Assembly (NCBI GenBank): GCA_029964075.1 | Contig: CM057140.1 | Coordinates: forward strand, 4,048,643 to 4,112,642 | DNA from: Patiria pectinifera | Taxonomy: Eukaryota; Echinodermata; Asteroidea; Valvatida; Asterinidae | DNA: 64,000 nt | Direction of reading: 5' to 3' | Shown: in pieces, positions 31,883 to 45,889 of the stretch | Numbering within the stretch: the first letter of the stretch is position 1 | Layout: each line of letters starts with the position of its first letter | Program-made: the position numbers and the translations under genes | The notes under the pieces: generated by a model | The model's database searches: none | What the model was told of the DNA's origin: nothing | The model's input: the letters and a program-made list of their open reading frames with translations, nothing else

Positions 31883-34800
31883 CGCACCTCAATTTTTTTT
31901 TACCAAAGAGCACCAAGGAATGGGAAATTGCACCAAGGCAAATGATCCAAGGCACCAAGGCAAATTATGGAGGACACCAATGTACATGAGGACACCAAAA
32001 AAAGCAAAATAGTACCCCACCTTGTCTGTAGCTACAATCCAAGATTGAAAAAAAAAAAAAAAAAAGCCGCGTCGCTGCATCAATCTTGGAACTTTGGTCT
32101 GACCAGAGACCGAGTATTTTTTTTTTTTGGCCTTGTAGTAATATTTTTCCTGAAATATCTGTAATAGTTAACCATGGCATGGGTGCAAATTCCAATTACG
32201 TAACAAAAACTGGGATTTTGTTAATATTTTTTAGATTTTGCCTAATCTACCATTATTTTAAATAAAGGGAAGGGGCCTTTTTTTCTGAAAATCACTGGAA
32301 TTATTGGATATTTTTATTTTATTTTGAATTGGATTGCTAAAAAAAATAAGAAATGAAACTTAACTCTAGTAAAATATTCTAAATGAAGCTGACAATTTTT
32401 TTGGGCATCAACGTTGCAAATTTGACTTGCTAATAATTGTCTTTTCTTTTTTAAACATTGTATTTACTGAGGATACATAATGACAACTGTACTTCAGATT
32501 TACTAATTATTTAACATTTATGAGATTATATTGAATGAAATGTAGTTGGTGTTACGTTTCATTCACGCATCGAACACCCACCAGTATGCAAGATTTTTAT
32601 TTTTAATACTAGAGATTTATCCTTTATCTAGATATTTAAATATGCGTTTTTTTCTGTTTATATCATTGCTTATAATCACATTCATATATTCATAATTGAA
32701 CTAGGATGTTGACATCTCAGAGTGTTTATAATTGGTCGTAAAAGCTGACAGTTTAATGGTCCGACCAATCGGCAGCACTTATTTTACCTGACCAATCACA
32801 ACTTGTGTTCTTAAAATCCATGTTTTAACATTCATCCAACGAAATGGCTTGTAAGATAGCGCAAAGCATATTTATTTTTCGTACAGTCAATGCGATTTGC
32901 TGGTTGCGGTCACGCGCTAATGTGGTTTAGGTATTCACGGTGCAGTGAACTTAGAAATTATTTAATGTGGAGAAATTATGGAACGTCTGAGGTGAGGGGG
33001 TAATTCTGTATTGTATTAGGTGACGGTGGCAGAGACTTCCTAACGTTTGGCAATAAATTCAAGGGCTTCTTTTAAAAAAGGTGTTATAATGTGTATAATG
33101 TGGCATTCTGTGTGTATACAATGAACGTCGTCACGAAGCAGACTGGAAATAATTTCCCGTCGATAAAAACTCAGCGACCTTGGATTTTTTTTCGGCGACA
33201 AAAGAAAGAGCTGACACATGCAGGTCCCTCTATAAAACACAACACACACGGATTTTTGTCTGGACTGTCGTTACCCAAAACAATTACCCGTGCGTGGCTC
33301 CCTGTAGGGTCCAAAACCCACGACGAATCGGTGTCAAAAACCCAGAAAGTTGACTGTACTGTAGGCTATCAGCCATCCCCAGAGACGTGGAGAGTTTCTC
33401 TGGAGGTGTTGGGTTTTTATTTCTCTCCACCGATCCCCATGTCCCTTGTTTTCCACGGACGCCCAAAAGTCCGAGTGACTCGGCTCTCTAGGCTCGTATT
33501 ACCCGCTTGCTCTGCCGTGCCCGCGCTTCAATCCCCCCGTCACGATCACTCCAAGCACCTGGTGCTACTCTCAATTCCCGGACTACTACTCTCGGTCCCC
33601 GTACACACGCAAACTCGTCTCCTTTTCTCTTTATTTACTAACAAACCCCCGCCGGCGCTTTTTATGTCCAGCCGAGCGATAAGAATGGTTCAGGGGGGTT
33701 ATAGATGCGGCCTACTTTGTTTCCAAGGCGGGCGATGTTTTTTGTTGGATGACTCGGGGTTTAATGTTGGGGTGTAGGGTTAGCCCGCAGGGCACCACAC
33801 GGCCGCCTCGGGTATAGCATTTCGGCAAGTTGGCCCGGAGTTGTGGCGATGGCGCCGGCGGGCAAGACAGGCCATTGGCCCGGGGGAGGGAGGATCGGTG
33901 TAACCGGAGGAATACATATAATGCTAATTGGCCACAAAAGAGGCACACTTTGTTGTATTATATGCGTCCGTAAAATGGAAGACTTTTTTTTTTGAAATCT
34001 AGGTGCATTTCCCTCTGATGATCTCTTCTCACAACTTATGCACTCTGAAGATCGGTAGTATTTAGTTCTGCAAGATCCAAATTGTCTGGCAAAATTTTGA
34101 AGCCTTTTTTTCTCAATTCACTTTAGACCAGAAACGGTCAATTCGAATCAAATTCTGACAGGATAAACTGAATACATGTATACTGTTTTCAATGTTCTAA
34201 CTATAATTTCCTCATGTCATTTTTTGAAAGAATCTGAACATTTTGGGACTTTTTTTCTTCTAACCTTTCGGTTTTTTGAACAACTTTCTGTCGTGGTTTT
34301 ATCCTTGTCCTATTTTCAAGTTATCCTCGGCGATATCATGTTTGACTTCAAGCATATTGAATTTCCCAAATAAAAATAATTATGAACGCCCACTGTACCC
34401 ACATCGTGCATGAAACCGTATTGGTTATTGGCCTGATCTGTAGTTGTGATGATTTTATCAAAAACTATAGGAAGCAATCATTAGACCTAATGAATTATTC
34501 ATGTTTGTTCAGCAACTCTAAATCTTCTAACGAGCATAATAGCGCGTGTGTTGGTTGAGCAGTGTTCCATCGTGTATGTATTGCCCGATATTAGCTCGAG
34601 GCGGATCGGCTGTTTTTATGTCTGTTTTCCAGCTCCGTGATTTTTAACAAGGCACACCGAGACTATTTAGCGGGGCCGCGCGCGTTCTTCGCCTGCCCAG
34701 AGCAAGCGGAGTTGCACGCTTGGCCTGCTTCGTCCTCGGACTAATGGCATTACGTCAAAAAATCCGCATGTGACCGAGGCCAAGTCACCATTCTACAAAA

Positions 34801-35034
34801 ACCCAACAATTTTTTAATCTCTCAATTTGTGAATTGAAAAAAAGCTTGCTATACGTGCGGTCCCAATAGTTCTTTGTTCCAAGTAAACATTTTCGCGGCT
34901 GTCTGGATAGAAGTTGCCATAGTGATGACGAGAGTTGGAAATTGCAACAATAGAGCTTGAACTTGACTCCACACAGAACAGGTGCCAACAAAAAAATTGG
35001 AAGTGGGAGTGTCGCAGTATGATTGTGCATACAT

Positions 35035-38000
35035 CGATGCATTTTTTTGGCCAAATTCGATAACAAATGTAAAGTCTGGCCGACAAATGATATTGCTCAA
35101 AAATTGCTGGAAAGATGCCTGAGAGACCCAAGTCGATTTCTGGAGAAACTTGCCTTTGAAAAGAAATAATGCATCAATTTTTTGCAAGACTGATTGTTTT
35201 TGCCCAAATCTTTGAAATTATAGCTGTTTCAGTATTGAATGATATTCCCCTTCCTACTTAATTCATATTTGCGAAGTTTGGAGAAAAGTATTTTTTTGGC
35301 CAAATTTGATCAAAAATGTAAGGCTAACCCCTTGCAACTTTTTTCAATTTTAGCCAAAAAATGAAGTTGCTCCAAACTCTCTGGAAAGATGCCTAAGGGG
35401 GCCCTAGAACGCATTCCAACTGGATTTCTGGAGAAAGTCCGCTTTGAAAATAAATTATAGGTCTATATTTTGGGGCAAAATCAGTCAGAATTATTAATGT
35501 TTTCTTCAAAAAATGATTGTTTTTGATCGAATCTTCGAAATTATAGCTGTTTCAGTATTACGTGATATTCTCCTTACTACTAGAGTCATTTCTGCGAAGT
35601 TTGAAACACAGTTTTTTTGGGCCAAATTTGATCAAAAATGTAAGGCTAACCCCTTGCAATTTTTTCAATTTTAGCAAAAAAAATGAAATTGCTCCAAACT
35701 CTCTGGAAAGATGCCTAAGGGGGCCCTAGAACGCATTCCAACTGAATTTCTGGGGAAAAAAAATCAGCTTTGAAAAGAAATAATAGGTCTATATTTTGGG
35801 GCAGAATCAGTCAAAATTATTAATGTTTTCTTCCAAAACGATTGTTTTTGCGCAAATCTATAGCTGTTTCGGTATTGAATGATATTCCCCTTCCTACAAG
35901 AGTAATTTCTGTGAATTTTAAAGAAAAGTCAATTTTTGGCCAAATTTGATCGAAAAAGTAAGGCTAACCCCTTGCAATTTTTTTTCAATTTTGGCAAACA
36001 AATGAAATTGCTCCAAACTTTCTGGAAAGATGCCTAAGGGGCCTTAGACTGCATTCCAACTGGATTTCTGGAGAAAATTGGTTTTGAAAAGAAATTATAG
36101 GTCTATATTTTTGGAACAAAATCAGTCAAAATTATTAATGTTTGCTTCAAAAATGATTGTTTTTGCCCAAATCTTCGAAATTGTAGCTGTTTTGTTCCTG
36201 AATGATATTCCCCTTCCTACTAAATAATTTAGTAGGAAGGGGAATATCATTCAGGAACAAAACAGCTATAAGATTTGGGCAAAAACAATCAATAATGACT
36301 TTTCTCCAAACTTCGCAGAAATAAATAATTTATTTCTGCGAAGTTTGGAGAAAAGTCATTATTTGGCCAAATTTGATCAAAATGTAAGGCTATTAACCTC
36401 TTGATTTTTTTTCAATTTTGGCTAAAAAATTAAATTGCTCCAAACTTTCTGGAAAGATGCCTAACCCCTAGATCGCATTCTATCTGGATTTCTGGGGAAA
36501 ATCGGCTTAGAAAAGAAATTCGGCCCTATAGGTCTATATTTTGGGGCAAAATCAGTCAAAATTATTAATGTTTTCTTCAAAAATGATTGTTTTTGCCCAA
36601 ATCTTCGAAATTATAGCTGTTGCTGTATTGAATGATATTCCCCTTCCTACTAGAGTCATTTCTGCGAAGTTTGAAGAAAAGTCATTTTTTGGCCAAATTT
36701 CATCGAAAATGTAAGGCTAACCCCTTGCACTTTTTTCAATTTTGGCCAAAAATTAAATTGCTCCAAACTTTCTTGAAAGATGCCTAAGTGGCCCTAGAAC
36801 GCATTCCAACTGAATTTCTGAGAAAAAAAAATAAGCTTTGAAAAGAAATTATAGATTTATATTTGGGGGCAAAATCAGTCAAAATTATTAATGTTTTCTT
36901 CAACAACGATTGTTTTTGCCCAAATCTTCGAAATTATAGCCGTTTCGGTATTGAATGATATACCCCTTCCTACTAAAGTCAATTCTGCGACGTTTGAAGA
37001 AAAGTCATTTTTGGGCCAATTTGATCAAAAATGTAAGGCTAACCCCTTGCAATTTGTTCAATTTTTGCCAAAAAATTTAAATTGCTCCAAACTTTCTGGA
37101 AAGATGCCTAAGGGGCCCTAGAACGCATTTCAACTGAATTTCTGGGGGAAAAAAAATCAGCTTTGAAAAGAAATTATAGGTCTATATCTTGGGGCAAAAT
37201 CAGTCAAAATTATTAATGTTTTCATCAAAAATGATTGTTTTTGCCCAAATCCCCGAAATTATAGCTGGTTCTATATTGAATGATATTCCCCTTCCTACAA
37301 GAGTCATTTCTGCGAAGTTTGAAGAAAAGTCATTTTTTGGCCAAATTTGATGACCCTTGCAATTTTTTCAATTTTAGCCCAAAAATTAAATTGCTCCAAA
37401 CTTTCTTTAAAGATGCCTAAGGGGCCCTAGAACGCATTCCAACTGGATTTCTGGAGGAAATCGGCTTTTCAAAAGAAATTATAGGTCTATATTTTGGGGC
37501 AAAATCAGTCAAAATTGTTGATGTTTTCTTCAAAAACGACTGTTTTTGCCCAAATCATCGAAATCATAGCTGTTTCGGTAAGGGGCCCTAGAACGAATTC
37601 CAACTGAATTTCTGGAGAAAATCGGCTTTGGAAAGAAATTATAGGTCTATATTTTGGAGCAAAATCTGTCAAAAATATTAATGTTTTCTTCAAAAAAAAC
37701 GATTGTTTTTGCCTAAATCTTCTAAACTATAGCTGTTTCGGTATTGAATGATATTCCCCTTCCTACTAGAGTCAATTCTGCGAAGTTTGAAGAAAAGTCA
37801 TTTTTTGGCCAGATTTCATCGAAAATGTAAGGCTAACCCCTTGCACTTTTTTCAATTTTGGCCAAAAATGAAATTGCTTCAAACTTTCTTGAAAGATGCC
37901 TAAGGGGCCCTAGAACGCATTCCAACTGAATTTCTGGAAAAAAAATCAGCTTTGAAAAGAAATTAAAGGTCTATATTTTGGGGCAGAATCAGTCAAAACT

Positions 38001-39828
38001 ATTAATGTTTTCTTCAAAAATGATTGTTTTTGCCCAAATCTTCGATATTTAAAGCCGTTTCGGTATTGAATGATACACCCATTCCTACTGGAGTCAATTC
38101 TGCGAAATTTGAAGAAAAGTCATTTTTGGGCCAAATTTGATCAAAAATGTAAGGCTAACCCCTTGCAATTTTTTTCAATTTTGGCCAAAAATGAAATTGC
38201 TCCAAACTTTCTCGAAAGATGCATAAGGTGCCCTAGAACGCATTATAACTGGATTTCTGGAGAAAATCGGCTTTGAAAAAGAAATTATAGGTCTATATTT
38301 TGGTACAAAATCAGTCAAAATTCTTAATGTTTTTTCAACAACGATTGTTTTTGCCCAAATCTTCGAAATTGTAGCTGTTTCAGTATTGAGTGATATTTCC
38401 CTTCCTACTAGTGTCTTTTCTGCGAAGTTTGAGGGAAAAGTAATTTTTTGGCCAAATTTGATCAAAAATGTAAGGCTTAACGCTTGCAATTTTTTTTCAA
38501 TTTTGGCCAAAAAATGAAATTGCGAAAAACTTTCTGGAAAGATGCCTAAGGGGCCCTAGAACGCATTCCAACTGAATTTCTGGGGAAAAAAAATCAGCTT
38601 TGAAAAGAAATAATAGGTCTATATTTTGGGGCAGAATCAGTCAAACTTATTCATGTTTTCTTCAAAAACGATTATTTTTGCCCAAATCCTCGAAATTATA
38701 GCTGTTTTGGTATTGAATGATATTCCCCTTCCTACAAGAGTCATTTCTGCGAAGTTTGAAGAAAAGTCATTTTTTGGCCAAATTTGATCAAAAATGTAAG
38801 GCTAACCCCTTGCAATTTTTTCAATTTTAGCCAAAAAATGAAATTGCTCCAAACTTTCTGGAAAGATGCCTGAGGGCCCTAGAACGCATTCCAACTGGAC
38901 TTCTGGAGAAAATCAACTTTGAAAATAAATTATAGGTCTATATTTTGGGGCAAAATCAGTCAAAATTATTAATGTTTTCTTCAAAAATGATTGTTTTTGC
39001 CCAAATCTTCGAAATTATAGCCGTTTCGGTATTGAATGATATACCCCTTTCTACTAGAGTCATTTCTGCGAAGTTTGAAGAAAAGTCATTTTTGGGCCAA
39101 ATTTGATCAAAAATGTAAGGCTAACCCCTTGCAATTTTTTCAATTTTGGCCAAAAAATGAAATTGCTCCAAACTTTCTGGAAAGATGCCTAAGGGGCCCT
39201 AGAACGCATTCCAACTGGATTTCTGGAGAAAATCGGCTTTGAAAAGAAATTATAGGTCTATATTTTGGGGCAAAATCAGTCAAAATTATTCATGTTTTCT
39301 TCAACAACGATTGTTTTTGCCCAAATCTTCGAAATTATAGCTGTTTCGGTATTGAATGATATACCCCTTCCTACTAAAGTCAATTCTGCGACGTTTGAGG
39401 GAAAAGTATTTTTTTGGCCAAATGTGATCAAAAATGTAAGGCTTAACCCTAGCAATTTTTTTTCAATTTTGGCCAAAAAATGAAATTGCGAAAAACTTTC
39501 TGGAAAGATGGCTAAGGGGCCCAAGAACGCATTCCAACTGGATTTCTGGAGAAAATCGGCTTTGAAAAGAAATTATAGGTCTTATATTTTTGAGCAAAAT
39601 CAGCCAAAATTATTAATGTTTTCTTCAAAAATGATTGTTTTTGCCCAAAATCGTCGAAATTATAGCTGTTTCAGTATTGAATGATATTCCCCTTCCTACT
39701 AGAGTCGTTTGTGCGAAGTTTGAACAAAAGTCATTTTTTTGGCCAAATTTGAAGCTAAGCCCTTGCAATTTTTTTTTGAATTTGGCCAAAAAAATGAAAT
39801 TGCTCCAAACTTCTGGAAAGATGCCTAA
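35035..39828 (+). repeat. Satellite A, monomer about 320 bp
   Basis: About 14–15 head-to-tail copies. A marker such as GATATTCCCCTTCCTACTAG recurs at about 35.25, 35.57, 35.89, 36.21, 36.65 and 36.97 kb and so on to 39.70 kb, mostly 320 bases apart. Some units carry deletions (37.58 kb) or inversions (36.2 kb). No coding frame spans a unit. Confidence 0.95.
36148..36338. repeat. Inverted segment inside satellite A
   Basis: About 100 bases (36226–36327) are inverted relative to the array. Both junctions are palindromes centred on AAATAATTT, giving hairpin-forming sequence. Confidence 0.85.
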
Positions 39829-42320
39829 ACCCAGTGTGTTCATTTCGAAAAAATACACAAGTCAGAACGAATTAAGTCAACTTTTATGGAACAAAAACAA
39901 CATACATGTACTCTTTTTCGAGCCAATAACTCTAAAAATACAAGATTAATTTAACTGAAATAATATCTGGTAATTTGACATGATCTAAATAACACGAATC
40001 TGTTGAATGACAAGAGAAATGTTTGAACAATTAAAATAATATAGTCCGAACAACCCAGTGTGCTCAGTGCGAAAAATACACTAGTCAGAACGAATAAAGT
40101 CAATTTCAATGGAACAAAAACAACATACATACTCGTTTTCTAGATGATAACTCTAGAAATACCTGACGTATTAAACTAAAATAACATCTAGTGATTTGGC
40201 GTGATAGAATAACACAAATCTGTTGAATGTCAAGAGCTAGAAATAGTCAAACAATTAAATAATAAAGTCCGAACAACCCAGTGTGTTCAGTGCGATGAAT
40301 ACAATAATCTGAACTAAATTAAGTCAATTTTCATGGAAGATAAACAACAAACTCGTTTTCCAGTCGAGAACTCTCGAAATACTTGATGTATCGAACTGAA
40401 ACAACATCTGGTTATTTGACATGATCTATCAACACAAATGTGTCAAACAATAAGCCTCTGTACTAATTACGTCATACTTTGTTTACATGTGCACTTTCCT
40501 ATGGAGCCAGGGGGAAGGGGGCACGGTCCACTGAGCACCATAGGAAAGCACACACGTAAACAAAGTGTGGCGTCATTAGTACAGAGGCTCATTGAAATAT
40601 TATAGTCCAAACAACCCAGTGTGTTCAGTCTGAAAAATACACTATAGTCTGGACGAATAAAGTCAACTTCAATGAAACAAAAAGTCCATACATGTACTCG
40701 TTTTCCAGACACTAACTCTAGAAATACATGATTAATTAAACTGAAATAACATCTGGTGATTTGACATGATATAATAACACAAATCTGTTGAATGTCAAGA
40801 GAAATGGTCAAAAAATTGAAAAATAAAGTCCGAACAACCCAATGTTTTCAGTGCGAAAAATACTCTAGTCAGAACGAATTAAGTCAACTTTCATGGAACA
40901 AAAACAACAAACATGTACTCTTTTTCCAGACGATAACTCTGGAAAAAGCTGATGTATTGAACTGAAATAATATCTGGTGATTTGACATGATCCACTAACA
41001 CACATATCTCTTGAATGTCAAGAGAACTGGTCAAACAATTAACAATAATATAGTCCGAACCTCCCAGTGTATTCAGTGTGATAAATACACTAGTCAGAAC
41101 GAATTAAGTCAACTTTCATGGAACAAAAACAACATACACGTACTAGTTTTCTAGACGATAACTATAGAAAAACCTGATGTATTAAACTGAAATAACACCT
41201 GGTGACATGATCTATTTACACAAATCTGTGGAATGCCAAGAGAAATTGTCAACCAATTGAAATAATATAGTTCAAACAACCCAATGTGTTCAGTGCGAAA
41301 AATAAACTGTCTAAACGAAAGTCAACTTTCATGGAACAAAAAACAACATACTCGTTTTCCAGACGATAACTTTAGAAATACCCGGTGTATCGAACTGAAA
41401 TATCATCTGGTTATTTGACATGATCTAATAACACAAATCTGTTGAATGTCAAGAGAAATTTTCAAACAATTGAAATAATATAGTTCAAACAACCCAATGT
41501 TTTCAGTGCGAAAAATACACAAGTCAGAACGAATAAAGTCAACTTTCATGGAACAAAAACAACATACATGTACTCTTTTTCCAGACAATAACTCTAGAAA
41601 TACATTAATTAAACTGAAATAACATCTGGTAATTTGACAAGATCTAATAACACATATCTGTTGAATGTCAAGAAAAATAGTCAACCAATTAAAATAATAT
41701 AGTCCGAACAACCCAGTGTGTTCAGTGCGAAAAAAATCAGAACGAATTAAGTCAACTTTCATGGAACTAAAACAACATACAAGTACTGGTTTTCCAGGCG
41801 CTAACTCTCGAAAGACCCGGTGTATCGAACTGAAATAAACATCTGGTGATTTGACATCTATTTACAAAAATTAGTTGAATGTTACGAGAAATGTTCAAAC
41901 AATTGAAATAATAAAGTCTGAACAACCCAGACAATAACTCTAAAAATACATGATTAATTAAACTGAAATAACATCTGGTGATTTGACATGATCTAATAAC
42001 ACAAATCTGTTGAAATGTCAAGAGCTAGAAATGGTCAAACAATTGAAATAATATAGTCCAAACAACCCAGTGCGTTCAGTGCGGAAATAAACTGTCCAAA
42101 CGAAAGTCAACTTTCATGGAACAAAAAACAACGTAGGCCCTACTCCTTTTCCAGACGATAACTCTAGAAATACCCAGTGTATCGAACTGAAATAACATCT
42201 GGTGATTTGACATGATCTAATTACACAAATCTGTTGAATGTCAAGAGAAATGGTCAAAAAATTGAAATATTAAAGTCCGAACAACCCAATGTGTTCAGTG
42301 CGAAAAATACACTAGTCATT
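39829..42320 (+). repeat. Satellite B, monomer about 220 bp
   Basis: About 11 head-to-tail copies. CCCAGTGTGTTCAGTGCGAA recurs near 39830, 40055, 40275, 40614, 40838, 41061, 41281, 41490, 41709, 42064 and 42286. Other shared blocks are AACATCTGGTGATTTGACAT and AAATCTGTTGAATGTCAAGA. It is unrelated in sequence to satellite A. Confidence 0.95.
40452..40590. mobile_element. Hairpin MITE inserted in satellite B
   Basis: AGCCTCTGTACTAATTACGT and its near complement at the right end bound about 138 bp that folds on itself (ACTTTGTTTAC and complement inside). It interrupts one monomer and lengthens the spacing there to about 340 bases. Confidence 0.82.
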
Positions 42321-45300
42321 TACTCAATACATTTTTTATTGCACACGGGAAGTGAAGGTCAAGCAGTTCTGTGCTCGGGAATAAGAATAAGTTCGCAAAA
42401 ACGAACACGATACTATATTTAGCTCCAAAGGTATAGCTGATACTAGTTTCTCAAATTTGGCCCTTATATTGCTTGTAATTTGATACCTGATGACGTCATG
42501 ATGACGTCAGATTTTTTTCTCAACATCCTCGGACGGCGGGTTCTAATTCATACCAGGTTTTATCATAATCCCGTTTTTTGTATGGAAGAAATTCGGTTCG
42601 TTTTGATTTTGAGGCTTGTCTATTGTTAAACTTCACCTAACTTTGACCTTCCGGTTGGCCAGGAGTTAAAGGTCAAGCGAGTTCACGTACACGACAAAAT
42701 GCTTATCAATTAATGGTTTATCTGATTACAACGTATGAACATGATTGGTTATGTTGTTCGAGAGTTTTAAGTGAAAGACATTGGTCATTTTTCAACGAAA
42801 ATCGCTTGTAAGCGTTTAGGAGAAAAAATTATTAAAGTTAAAAAAAACCCTGATTATTTCTACCCTAATTTTTGAATTTATAGCTGTCTCAATATGGAAT
42901 GATAATCCCCTTCCATCAAGAGTACTTTCTGCGACGTTTGAGGAAAGTCTTTTTTTTTTTTGGCCAAATTTATTCAAAACTACTCGATCACATATTCATT
43001 AATCTTCGGTTTGTTACAACAAAAAAGCCTGTCATTTTTAACTGCCAGAATTCCTACAAACAAAGGAAAAACTCCGCTTGCATAACAGAAGATGATGATT
43101 CATAATCAAATTGATCTCATAATACCGAGACAAAATAATCATCCGAGAAGAGTTGGTTTAATATGTGACCACACTCTACCGCGCTGAAACTCGATCACCC
43201 ATGAGCAACGCTGGGACTCTTCGCTTTGTGATTTCTTCTCACTCGGACACCTTTCCACAACCCATCCCCCGATCTTGTCTTTCCGAAGCGATCATCGGCG
43301 AATCTTCTCCCCCAGACGACCCGGGGGACGGAGCGGCCGGGGAGCCCGATTCTCACGTCATAAGTAAACCGTTGTTTTTAACTTGAGACACCGTGGGCCA
43401 TAACCACGAGGTTCTTGTACTCTTCGCGAGTTGAGCATTGAGACAGCGGGTCGCGTACCGGCGAAGTAACCGATCGCCCCCGTCTTATTGCCTCTAATTT
43501 CAGGTATGTCCGCGTAGTAGCTAGCTGGACGAGGGATAAAGTTCTGGCCAGAGATGAGGGGTCGTTTTGCCTTTGTTTGTCGGAAAATCGGAGAGGGGTA
43601 TAAACAATGAGGAGGAGGAAACAGGAGAAGCATTTGGGTGTTAGATGGAAGGAATTCATTTCATGAAGGGGCAGGGTACTTCGCAGGAATCCGGGAGTAC
43701 TTTTGGAAAGGTCGAGGAAAGTTAAAATACAACTTGGCAAGATGTTTCGAAGGCTGAAGTTGAGAAACTAGCATCAAATAATGTTCAACGTACAATTACC
43801 TTTGAATTTCGTTCATGTAAATGCTTTCGTTCCTTTAACACATTAACATTCGATATTTGGACGGATTGGCCTTCAGAAATATAGCGATCAACTGTGGTGG
43901 GAAAATAATCAATTTATTAACGTTTATTTAAAAAAAAAGGATATATTTTAAACCAAAATCTTCAAAATTATGTGTTGTTTGGGGTGAAAGTGAATTTTTG
44001 GCAAAAGAAATATAGCGTCGAAAATTTGGTGGAAACACAGTCAAAACATTAATTTTTAATCACAACATTTTGTTCCCCAAATCTTCAAATTTATGGGTGT
44101 TTGAATATTGATTGATGCTCCTCTTGCATCCAAAGGCACTTTAGTGTTTGGAGAAAACTCAATTTTGGGCCAAAATTGATGAAAAATGTAAGGTTAACTC
44201 CTTGCAATTTTATCAATTTTTGCCCCGAACAATGACATTTCTTAAAACTTTGTGCAAATATGCTTCAGGAACCGTAAACGCATATTTCTACTCCATTTTT
44301 GGACGGTTGGGCTAACCCAAAAGAAATATGGCGTCAAAAATGTGGTGCCCCCAAAAAGGGCAAAAAAATTCATCTTATGACCAAACAAATTATATTTTCC
44401 CTCCAAATCTTCAAAGTATGGTTGTTTGAATGTTGATTGGTACTCCCTAGTATTAATTTGTTTAAAAGTCAATTTTTGGCAAAAAAGTTCGCACAAGATA
44501 CCTCAGGGACCATGAAACGTATTCCCGTCTTTTCAGACCGATGAGCCAATAGAGAAGAAAGATGACGTCAAAAACATTTAAATTATTTTTGGGGGGTCAA
44601 AACATTGATTTTTTTCAATGCCCATACTTTTCAATGTATTGGGCGCATGAATATTCAATTATTTTTCAACTTGAATGAAAAAATAAAACGCGTCGAATTT
44701 ACGCGGATTCCAATAGGAAAAGGTATTTGCGGCCGAGTGAGTTTGCTTTTAACGGCAGCGCTCCCCCAGGTCTCCTCATGTTGACTCAGAAGGTCAGCCA
44801 GGGATAACGCAATTTGCCCGGGGCTATTATACCCATCGGCTTGTGTACACAAAACGTGACAACTTTTTTTTTTCACTCTTCGATCTTCTCATTTTGTGTG
44901 TGTCCCCTCTCGGCTCTTCTTGCCTCCTCCTAGTTGCATCTTAATGACCACCGTCTACCTATCGCTCTTGTCCAGATTTTGTCCCGGACCGCCTTTTCCT
45001 TGTTTTTTTTTTTCTCTCCTAGTTGTCTTTTTTTGTCTCCTTCTCTTTCTCTTACCGCAGTGAGGGCAGAAGCACTCCGCACGGCCAATCGATGAGCCGG
45101 TATCGATCCCAGAGAGGTGTTAACGGGCCCTGATTGGCAGGGTATCGGTAAAGTCTGCTCCAGATGTGGGCAGAAGCTAGCTCGGTCCTGATGTTTGAAC
45201 AGAGATGGGGGATTGGGCCGTGGATCGATGGCTCCCTACCCCGTCCGCTCGTCAACCTGCCCGTACACCTGTCTCCCCGTTAAACCACCTTCCCCCTAAC

Positions 45301-45737
45301 CCCTTCCCAATGTTCCTCTAGCTCTCCCATCCACACAAACACACGCGCACCTAACACTCCGCTCTGAATAATTCACTTAATGGCTGCAGCCCGATATATC
45401 ACCCGATTTTGAATAATTCAATATTCTGGTTTTCTTCATGGATATTTTGGTGGCGTTTGTCTTAGGTTGCACACAGTCGCCACAGTTAAGGGGAATGAAT
45501 TATTGGCTTCGCGTGGAAGCTGTGGAAGACCAACTCTTGCTATAAGAGTCGATTTGCAGGCCGGAAGCAGCTTTTACACGATAATCTTCTTTGTATTTCT
45601 TCGATCAGCAAATCCTATCACTTTAAAGTTGAGCGTTAACCAAGTAGGGGTGGATAAAACATGTATCTGTTTTCAAATCTTACCAAGCGATTAGAAAAGT
45701 TGCAGTTCGAAAAGTACCACACGGGTGCGGAAGGCGA

Positions 45738-45751
45738 CCGCTAGAGGGCGG
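45738..45751 (+). promoter_or_regulatory. CTCF-like motif
   Basis: CCGCTAGAGGGCGG matches the CTCF core CCASYAGRKGGCRS at 13 of 14 positions by eye. Confidence 0.45.
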
Positions 45752-45889
45752 TCTTTCGTATTCACAATGTTTTAACATTCTTTTGTGGACAGTTTGAACT
45801 GTTAAAATTCGGCCGTGTCCGATTGCGTGGCTACCAAACCTCGTTCCCATGTTGTCGAGCAGTACGCTCCCACCACTACCTGCTAGATC

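Larger units (their letters stand above)
30240..35034. other. 3' flank of the convertase gene; 3' UTR of unknown length
   Basis: The first clear AATAAA after the stop that I find is at 32261; whether it is used is unknown. A repeat fragment related to the CAGGGCCC family may start near 30250. Family D sequence lies at 30640–30998. CTCF-like motifs lie near 31162 and 31869. The stretches 33100–33950 and 34440–34770 are GC-richer and non-repetitive. I see no gene. Confidence 0.6.

Noticed and set aside
33091..33777. 228-codon plus-strand frame
   Set aside because: No domain, no family resemblance, odd composition and no splice or start context; probably chance in GC-richer DNA.
35035..42320. 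CRISPR-like regularly spaced repeats
   Set aside because: The units are 220–320 bp head-to-tail satellite monomers in an animal genome, without short repeats or unique spacers.
43165..43386. Possible exon in a GC-rich island ending before GTAAAC
   Set aside because: No acceptor in phase with a credible protein and no recognised motif; kept only as part of a possible regulatory island.
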